Both the position numbers and the translations under genes were made by a program. Source: Saussurea involucrata (Eukaryota; Streptophyta; Magnoliopsida; Asterales; Asteraceae). Taken from it: DNA of 64,000 bases. This document shows, piece after piece, positions 57,501 to 64,000 of the stretch; the first letter of the stretch is position 1, and every line of letters begins with the position of its first letter. The notes below the pieces were generated by a model. The model saw only the letters and a list, made by a program, of their open reading frames with translations, ran no database searches and was not told the DNA's origin. The DNA lies in assembly GCA_033807775.1 (NCBI GenBank), contig CM066326.1:48599617-48663616 (forward strand), written 5' to 3'.

Positions 57501-57547
57501 AACAGATGCTAACCTGGAAGTTTCGATTTTTTTTGCCGAATGTTACA
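54528..57547 (-). repeat. 5' LTR of the young Tekay-like element (3,020 bp)
   Basis: Near-identical partner of 45688-48707. GGCCGGCC at 57128-57135. Confidence 0.96.
55298..55502. repeat. 74 bp tandem repeat, almost three copies (5' LTR)
   Basis: Same array as 46459-46663 in the partner LTR. Confidence 0.92.
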
Positions 57548-57552
57548 TCGTA

Positions 57553-57813
57553 TTCTTTCCTTGATATCCTGAACTTTGTGGGAACAGGGATTTTGTCACG
57601 AGGAAGAATGATTCGTTGATCTTCAAGCTGTTTGATCATTGCATCTCTCTTTTCTTGATCCTCTTCACTTAGCTTTTGAGGAGCCAAGGAAGGTCTGTTT
57701 TTGTGAGAGAGCAGTTGTTCTTCAGGTTCATCAGTCTCAGTGGTTAAATCCAAGACTGGGATTATTGGTGTAGTTGTAGGAGCTTCAGCGGGATCCTCAA
57801 ACAGGGGAGAGGA
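57553..57813 (-). pseudogene. Env-position protein, downstream exon, first part (pol-less derivative)
   Basis: Opens in phase 0 at TCC after the CTAG acceptor (SSPLFEDPAEA), then EEQLLSHKNRPSLAPQKLSEEDQEKRDAM and ISRKEY, where the Tekay-like LTR interrupts it. It resumes at 45687. Confidence 0.83.
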
Positions 57814-57963
57814 CTAGCTGGAATGCAGCGATTGTTTAAGTAAGAACATGGGAAGAAAGAGAAAAGAATAGGGTTAAGTGTATAGAGGTTTTATGGAGAG
57901 GAGGATTGATATTGAGAAGGGATAGAGGAGGGATGCAGTATAAAGGAATAGAAGATATTGTAC
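57814..57963 (-). other. Spliceosomal intron in the env-position gene (150 bp, minus strand)
   Basis: Donor CAG|GTACAA, acceptor CTAG|TCC, same codon boundary as at 4297-4449 and 62061-62219. Unspliced reading adds 29 mostly hydrophobic codons (to 57874) before a stop. Confidence 0.82.
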
Positions 57964-60346
57964 CTGACAAGCTGGCTTAATCTGAAGGATAGCCATATTG
58001 CCTTCTGCAGCGAGGCCTTTGTTTTTGCCTTGATCAGCTTCAGATGCTGCAGGCTTTGTCTTCTCCCCTGATGGTTCGTTTATCGAAATCCCATTCTCAG
58101 GGGCCTTCTTAGGCTCAACGAAGAAGAAGTCATCATCATCATCGTCATCATCATCATCTTTAGGGTATGATGATGGTTCTTCATCATCGATATCGATGGG
58201 TTCTTCGTCTTCAGCTTCTTCTTCTTCTTCTTCTTCAGACTCGACCTCATCAGCAACGTCTTCTTTGTGTTGCTCTTCGAGTTGCTCCCCCTCAGATACA
58301 GAGGGAGGTTTCTCGGTTCCCTCAGTGTTTTCAACTCTGTGAGGTTTTGAAGTAGAAGCAGCAGTTTCATTTTTCTTCTCCCCCTCATCATTATGGGAAA
58401 GGTCTCCAGCTCTCTTCTCCCCCTCTTCCACATTATGAGGAGAGGAGGCAAGAGGAATATCAGCAACACCAGCAGCATCAGTAGTATGAGGATCACTGCC
58501 TTCTTGGCCAGTGAGTCCCATACAAAGTTCAACAGCTGCTAATCTGTCGTCGAGGCCAGATATAGCAGGGGCGAGTTTCCGAAGATCTTCTCTATCGGCC
58601 TGAGTAAAGTGAGACTTTGGAGCATCCAGGCGATTGAGTATCTGCTGAAGTAGATCTATGACCGTCGTAACCTCACCCTTAAGAGTACCAACCTCTGTCT
58701 TCAATGATGTGACTTCATTGGACAGAGTGTTGAAGTTTGTTGCGAGGGCGGTGTTGGTGAGGTTGAGATTGTTGACGTTTGAGGAAGTTTCAGCGAGGGT
58801 GGTAGCAAAAGTTGCAATGTTGCCATCCACCTTCTCCATATCAGCATTGGAGGCTTTTGTGTCAACAACCTCGGTCAGCTTCTTGATGTTCTCTCCAGCG
58901 TCTGTAACCGCTGAAGAGTTGGTGGAGAGAATGGTGTTGTATGATTCCATCTTTGTTTCCAGGGCCTTCAGGGAGGTGTTGATATCCCCCAAAGAAGTGT
59001 TTGGGATAATGTGTATACCTGCAGGCGGGTTGGTGAATTTGTCAAAGCCTCGTAACCCTGAGAAAGTTTCATAGTCGTCTTCAATAGTTCCTTGACGACT
59101 GGAAGTACCTGCAGGTCCTGTGTTTTGTTCTATCATCCTCTGAAGATGTTCAGCAGTAGTGTCGCTGAGGAAGATGTTTGTTGAGGAGAATAGGGGAAGA
59201 GATTGAGTGACCAAAGGAGAGGTAGGAGGAATGATGGTTGAGAAAGTGGGTTGGGTGCGGGGTTCAGCGTTGGATTCGCTGAAAATCACTTCAGTCTCTA
59301 GAGAGGCTGAAGGAGGTGGGTTCAGTTCCATGTTTATAACTTCAGCGTTTAGAGACGCTGAAGCTGGGTGTGAAGGGGTGGCTTGATCAGCTGTGGCAGA
59401 GCTTACCACTGAACTATCCATCAGCTCTTCAAGATGAGCTATGGAGTCTTCAGCATGTGAATGTTGGGGTGTTGCTCCTTGGTTTTCTTGATTCTTTTGG
59501 AACCAAGTTGGGAGGTAGATTGTTTCCTTTTTCGAGAAGGAGTGGAGGGTGCAGCTTGGGTATCAGCGGTGGGGATTTCCACTAAATGAGCCGCAGAAGT
59601 AGAAGAAGGAGGATTAAGAATAGATAAAAGAGTAGTAAGACGTACCTCGTTTGCCAGTGGCTTGAAGTCGAGCACCTTAGGGCCAACCTGAGAGAGTCTC
59701 AGATCACCCTCTTTTGGGTATTTGTCCCCAAGTCCTTGTTGAAAGATGGCACTGATGAATCTGGGATATGGAACCCAGAAGGTCTATCAGCCATATCTAC
59801 TCTGAACGCAAGATCGTCATAGATGATCGAGGCCCAGTCAACATGTAAACCTTTCAGCAATGCATAGCCCATTGCTTGCTGAGGTTGAGCAGCTTGATCA
59901 GAGGAGCCACTCTTCGCTGTCATGCAGCTTATCAAGTGGGCGAAGATGAAGTTCATCTCGCATGGCATTTTGGACTTCTTGATGAGGGTCAGTTTCTTCT
60001 CAATCTCCTTGTCCCTCCCTGTGTCCCATGCGTAACCTATTGCATCAAAGAATGCAGTGATGGCTTCCCTATCAGCATGGTTTTTGTGGTTAGGCAGAGG
60101 AATGAAGGAGTTTTCTTTGGTGGCAGTGGGTAGGCTGAGTGCTTTCCTTATAATGGCAGGGTTGATTTTGGTAGTGCCAAATTTGGTGTCACAGAGAATG
60201 ACATCAAGGAGTTTCTTAGGGTCCTTGGAAGAAGGAACCTTAGTGTGTCTAGCAGTATACCAGAACTGAGATAGAAGGAATTTATGGGCAGGGGGTTTTG
60301 CAAGAGAACCATTGTCAATATAGTTAGTGTTTGTGTTGGTGGCCAT
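57964..60346 (-). pseudogene. Gag-env-position fusion gene of the pol-less Sirevirus derivative
   Basis: Starts at the gag ATG (60346). The first codons are gag (NYIDNGSLAKPP) and then, in frame, the env-position N-terminal domain from AHKFLLSQFWYTARH on. The frame slips near 59750, and again at the C-rich run near 59470 that also slips in the other copy. From 59421 a long open frame runs to the donor at 57963: Ser/Pro-rich text, FTNPPAGIHIIPNTSLGD, a strong coiled coil (NTALATNFNTLSNEVTSLK, EVGTLKGEVTTVIDLLQQIL), LAPAISGLDDRLAAVELCMG, then Glu-rich and poly-Asp runs. An NLS-like RKRKQS lies near 59530. The first 16-18 residues could bring Gag-type N-terminal context to this protein; function is unknown. 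Confidence 0.85.
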
Positions 60347-60414
60347 TTTCAGAAATAGTAAGGAAGAGAAATCTTAGTATAGATCAGATCTTGTTTATGA
60401 GATTAAACAAATCT

Positions 60415-60426
60415 GCTCTGATACCA
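60415..60426 (-). other. Primer-binding site, tRNA-iMet type
   Basis: Plus strand GCTCTGATACCA, two bases from the 5' LTR of the pol-less Sirevirus derivative, so its cis signals are intact. Confidence 0.93.
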
Positions 60427-60428
60427 CT

Positions 60429-61375
60429 TGTTGGTCCCGAAGGGTTATACAAGTTTGTAGAAGGGGGGGGGGGTTGAATACAAACACACGATTTTTACTT
60501 TTCTAAATTGTTTATTGATAAATCAAGACAATTTACAACTTGTTGCGGAACAAGATTAAGGATTAACCTAATTTAAACAAGTTAAGAACACTAAGTTTCT
60601 TGCACTAGAAGGAGATGAGGAAATTACGAATAATAACCTAACACACAGATAGAAAGAAGAAGATGATCCGAGCACCCTTCATTTCTGAAGTAGGGTTCTT
60701 CTTATATACTGCATGCATTTAATGCATGGCAGTATTGCTTTACACATGGTAGCAGCTGAGTGGTTGCATGTCATTGACCTTTGTAGACAACCTTAGTAGC
60801 CGCATGGTGCACAGTGTAGAATCAGAGTTGTTGTACGATCATAGACAAAAATAATGTCCGTTCTGACATTTCGTACGGAGACGTGCAAGGGAGGTAAGAC
60901 AATAGTACTTTGTAAGGAGACTTCATGATCACCTTTCGTTGAAACAGTTCTTTATCAGCGAATGATAAAGTTCAGCGATTGCTGAAGTCTTCTACTTGAT
61001 ACTTCACGTTGAGTGGACAAATCTTGGCTTCGCTGATATCCGCATCAGTTCATTAGTAGACTTGTCGCTGGTTCTTGAGCTTGATCTTCGACTTCAACGT
61101 AGAACATATGTTGACGTGAAACTTGTCTTCAGGGATCATAAGTAAACAACTAACTTATCAGCGATCATCTCATAGACTGAACAGGCTCAGAGCTACTCGA
61201 TGAATGGAGTTCGCTGACTATTTAACTTTAAATAGCGAGAGTTACTATCAACGGTACTGAAACAGTCTTAGTACTTATCAGCGATAGTGAAACTCTAATA
61301 CATATCATTTACTTTCAATTTTCACTAAGTGTTAAGAGAGGGTCATTATCAAATCACTGAGGGTTTGGATCAACA
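60429..61375 (-). repeat. 5' LTR of the pol-less Sirevirus derivative (947 bp)
   Basis: Same ends as 43521-44463, eleven G in the homopolymer. TATA box on the minus strand at 60701-60708. Confidence 0.93.
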
Positions 61376-62060
61376 AACTTCATAGAATCACTCCTGCAAT
61401 ATCTGGCCTGGAAGACAGATTATGTAGGATTGAAACCTGTGTTGGGATCTCTGGCCTGGAAGACAGAGACCCAATGCACACTGATGTTGCTGCTGCTTTT
61501 GTTTCCTCCCCCACTCATCATGTGGAAGAGGGGGAGAAGACTGAAGACCTTCCCCATAATATGGAGGGGGGGAGAAAAATCTTGAAGACCTTCCCCGTAA
61601 CTCTGAGGGGGAGGGTATTATTTCTGATGTTGTTGCTACTACAACTGAACAACCTCAGGGAGTTTAAAACCCTGAGGGAACCAAGAAACCTCCCTCTATA
61701 TCTGAGGGGGAGCAACTCGATGAGCAACCCGAAGCTGTTACTGATGTCACTGTACCCTATGCTGATGAGGAAGAATCTGAAGCTGAGGAAGAAGAAGAAG
61801 ATAATGAAGACCTCGACCTTGAGGACGACGAACCATCATCATCTCCTAAAAATGATGATGATGACGATGATGATGATGATGATGACTTCTTCTTTGTCCA
61901 GCCTAAGAAAGCCCCAGCTCAAAAAGGGGTTATCATCACTGAACAATCAGGGGAGGGGACCACCAAAAGGCCTGCAGCGTCTGAAGCTGACAAAGGCAAG
62001 AACAAAGGTGTTTCTTCTGAAGACAACTTGGCTATTCTCTACAGGAAGCCAGTTTGTCAG
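61376..62060 (+). pseudogene. Env-position protein of Sirevirus (34018 element), acidic part up to the splice donor
   Basis: Resumes after the insertion with HRITPAISGLEDRLCRIETCVG. The frame slips in a G run near 61563-61570, and a TAA interrupts the downstream frame near 61665. Then EEGEQLDEQPE-type acidic text, a long poly-Asp run from GAT repeats (about 61852-61888) and EADKGKNKGVSSED lead to YRKPVCQ at the donor (62060). The same order occurs in the copies at 3662 and 57964. Confidence 0.82.
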
Positions 62061-62219
62061 GTAACATACACTTTATTTCCTTTTATTGCATCCCTCCTCT
62101 ATCCCTTCTCAATCTCAATTCTCCTCTCCATAAAACCTCTACACACTTAAACCTCATTATTTTCTCTATCTCTTTCTTCCCAAATGATCTTACTTAAACG
62201 ATCGCTGTGTTTCAACTAG
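62061..62219 (+). other. Spliceosomal intron in the env-position gene (159 bp)
   Basis: Donor CAG|GTAACA, acceptor CAACTAG|TCC. The CAG present before CTAG in the first copy is CAA here, so the shared acceptor is CTAG. Unspliced reading gives 29 mostly hydrophobic codons and then TAA at 62148-62150. Confidence 0.82.
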
Positions 62220-63466
62220 TCCTTTCCCCTGCTTGAGGATCCAGCTAAAGGTTCTCCTGCTACAACTCTAATAATCCCAGCCACAAGAGCTGAAGAAATA
62301 ATCCCAGTCTTAGATCTTGTTGAGACTGATGAACAAGAAGAAGAACTTCTCTCTCACAGAAACAGACCTTCCTTGGCTCCTCAAACGCTAAGTGAAGAGG
62401 ATCAGAAAAAGAGAGAAGCAATGATCAAGAAGCTTGAAGATCAGCGAATAATCCTTCCTCGTTCCAAAGTCATCCCTGACCCTAAGTTCAGACTATCAAA
62501 GAAGGAATTCGTTGAACACCTCAAGGCTAAAAAACAGCTCGCTGATCGAATGAAAGTTGAAGAACAAGATAAAGCCTACGCCATCCAGCTTGTCCAACAA
62601 TCAGTGAAGGATCCTGATCTGAAGAAGACTCCCATTGATGTCCAATGTCAATTATGGGAAGACGCCCAAAAGATCATCGAAGAAAAGGACCAAGGTATCT
62701 GACTCTACCTTGGAATGGTGCAAAGAAAGACTGCACTATCGATCTCGGGCAGCCAGGATCAACAAGGTGAACATCAGGGGAAGAACGACCATAAGCGTTC
62801 CTGTCGTTGAAGTTGACATTTTCAGAGAAAATGGTACCAAGGAGACCATCTATCTACGCTGCTACAATCAAGAAGTATGGTCTATCTGAATGGTTGGAGA
62901 TGTGAATAGCCATTCAGCGATCTCGCTCACAATATAAAAGCCATGTCGAGAAAATTATAAATTCTCAGATCGACTTGGTTTCATCTGTTGTGGATATTCC
63001 TCCCCCTCTCCCTAATCCAACTCAACAAAGAAGGGTCTCTGCAAAGAAAAAGATAAAACCTATAGACTCAGGCCCTCCTATCAGAAACGAAGCCGGTATT
63101 GGATTCTCACGTGCTGAAGTACTTGGTCCTGAACCTGACCTCTCAGCGCTTGACACCTCCCTGCCCCCTGGTGAACGCTTCATCCCTGGAAAAGTCTTAA
63201 GCGAACCTTATGGTATCTTCTTTCAAAACTATGATGGACGAGAACGCTTTCAACGCGTCTCTGAGCTACCCATCACTCCAATCGAACAGCTCAGGGATCT
63301 TGTCTACTGGTGCGAATTCAGAAAAGATCTTCTCGGACAATATCTCAATCCCCTGATCTTTACTGAAGCACATAATAGTCGAAATCTCGGAGAAACTGTC
63401 CCTGACTGGATGATCCCTACGACAAGAACCCTTGATGAACTTCTCATTAAGGAAGAACCTTTCTAG
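62220..63466 (+). pseudogene. Env-position protein of Sirevirus (34018 element), downstream exon
   Basis: Starts SFPLLEDPAK in phase 0. The first frame runs to 62702, where it slips by one (EEKDQGI against KTKVSDSTLEW). A second slip and a TGA lie near 62855-62906. From 62975 the frame is open to TAG at 63464-63466: VVDIPPPLPNPTQQRR, basic patch SAKKKIK, GIGFSRAEVLGPEPDLSALDTSLPPGE, then the conserved C-terminal domain (PYGIFFQNYDGRERFQRVSELPITPIEQL, VPDWMIPTTRTLDELL). This is the most complete view of the C-terminal domain here. Function unknown. Confidence 0.83.
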
Positions 63467-63740
63467 CTGATAGGATTTCCTTTTAATTCTTCTATCCTTG
63501 TCAGCATGTATCTTTTGTACTTGTAAATTTATTTGTTGTACTTGTAATTTTTCCACTTCCCTTTGTAACCTTATACGAAGTTCAAAGAAAAGTTCCAGCG
63601 AATGTACTTTACTCCATCAGTACTGAAAAGATCCCAGAAAACAGTAAAAGGGACAAATATTTTATGAGTTCTTTTTATCCTTATGTTTTCATAGTTAGCA
63701 ATTTTCTTCATTGCTATGTCATAATCAAATAGGGGGAGAT
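63467..63740 (+). other. 3' UTR and polypurine tract of the 34018 Sirevirus
   Basis: Non-coding, homologous to 5701-5968; ends AGGGGGAGAT (63731-63740). Confidence 0.85.
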
Positions 63741-64000
63741 TGTTGATCCAAACCCTCACTGATTTGATAATGACTCTTTTAGAAACACTTAGTGAAAATT
63801 GTAAGTAAACAATATATATTAGAGTTTCACTATCGATGATAAGTACTATGACTTTACAGTACCGCTGATGGGAAACTCATGCTTTTTAGTTTAGACATTT
63901 AGCGAAACTGTTCATCAGCAAGCTCTGAGCCTGTTCAATCTTACTGATGATCGCTGATAGTTTTAGTTGTTTACTTATGATCCTTGAAGATATGTTTCAC
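63741..64000 (+). repeat. 3' LTR of the 34018 Sirevirus, first 260 bp
   Basis: Starts TGTTGATCC and follows 34018-34277 closely, with about 12 differences by eye; cut by the window end. Confidence 0.92.

Larger units (their letters stand above)
45688..57547 (-). mobile_element. Young Tekay-like Ty3/gypsy chromovirus (11,860 bp), minus strand
   Basis: Two LTRs of exactly 3,020 bp, flanked by the perfect 5 bp duplication TCGTA (45683-45687 and 57548-57552). Minus-strand order: 5' LTR (54528-57547), primer site, upstream ORF with a C-terminal membrane segment, gag-pol (48742-53178), hairpin and polypurine tract, 3' LTR. By eye I count about seven LTR substitutions plus homopolymer changes, which means a recent insertion. 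It still carries two in-frame stops in pol. Confidence 0.96.
43521..61375 (-). mobile_element. Pol-less Sirevirus derivative, minus strand, itself split by a Tekay-like element
   Basis: LTRs 60429-61375 (5') and 43521-44463 (3') look identical by eye apart from a few bases and the length of a G run. Flanks are ATCTT (43516-43520) and AACTT (61376-61380), one mismatch. Apart from the 11.9 kb insertion, the interior is only about 4.1 kb: primer site, the first codons of gag fused to the env-position gene, its intron and downstream exon, and the polypurine tract. Protease, integrase, RT and most of gag are missing, so it is non-autonomous. Confidence 0.93.
34018..64000 (+). mobile_element. Sirevirus with gag, pol and split env-position gene, cut by window end
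   Basis: 5' LTR 34018-34977, iMet primer site, gag (35059-37279), protease-integrase (37288-38568), RT-RNase H (38569-40577), spacer with promoter-like sequence, env-position gene (41497-43520 plus 61381-63466), polypurine tract, and the first 260 bp of the 3' LTR (from 63741). A minus-strand relative (43521-61375) is inserted in the env-position gene. Over the 260 comparable LTR bases I count about 12 differences, so it is an older insertion than its passengers. Confidence 0.92.

Overview
The window is a block of nested plant LTR retrotransposons; I see no ordinary host gene. The evidence is plant-type primer sites (tRNA-iMet, and tRNA-Asp for Athila), the plant lineages Athila, Tekay-like chromovirus and Sirevirus (SIRE/Maximus), and spliceosomal introns inside an accessory gene. 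The accessory-protein families remind me of repeat proteins common in Asteraceae; that placement is inference from memory.

Layout, left to right. (1) 1-3661: 5' part of a minus-strand Athila-type element (gag, tRNA-Asp primer site, 2.24 kb LTR), inserted in (2) 3662-6945: 3' end of a plus-strand Sirevirus (split env-position gene, 977 bp LTR), itself inserted in the reverse transcriptase of (3) 6946-10924: a decayed minus-strand Ty3/gypsy chromovirus. (4) 10925-27151: a plus-strand Tekay-like element whose 3' LTR is split by (5) 21528-25995: a 4.47 kb element with 235 bp LTRs and coding sequence but no recognisable pol. (6) 27152-34017: a strongly decayed plus-strand Sirevirus, cut by (7) 34018 to beyond the window end: a more complete plus-strand Sirevirus with gag, pol and env-position gene. 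Its env-position gene is split by (8) 43521-61375: a minus-strand pol-less Sirevirus derivative in which the start of gag is fused in frame to the env-position gene, and this is split by (9) 45688-57547: a young minus-strand Tekay-like element with two 3,020 bp LTRs and TSD TCGTA.

The most interesting system is the Sirevirus env-position gene. Three copies share a GT...CTAG intron of 150-159 bp at the same codon boundary. The one copy with its 5' end intact has a TATA box, pyrimidine patch and possible leader intron just upstream. Two copies read into the intron for exactly 29 hydrophobic codons before a stop, so splicing could switch the protein between a membrane-tailed short form and a long form. 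The visible protein is NLS-like, coiled-coil and acidic rather than envelope-like. Second in interest are the pol-less elements (5) and (8), and a 205-residue tail-anchored-type ORF upstream of gag in element (9), with a broken relative in element (4).

Most pol genes carry in-frame stops or frameshifts and are called pseudogenes. The Athila gag is open over all 438 visible codons. Statements about LTR divergence are by-eye counts, not alignments.
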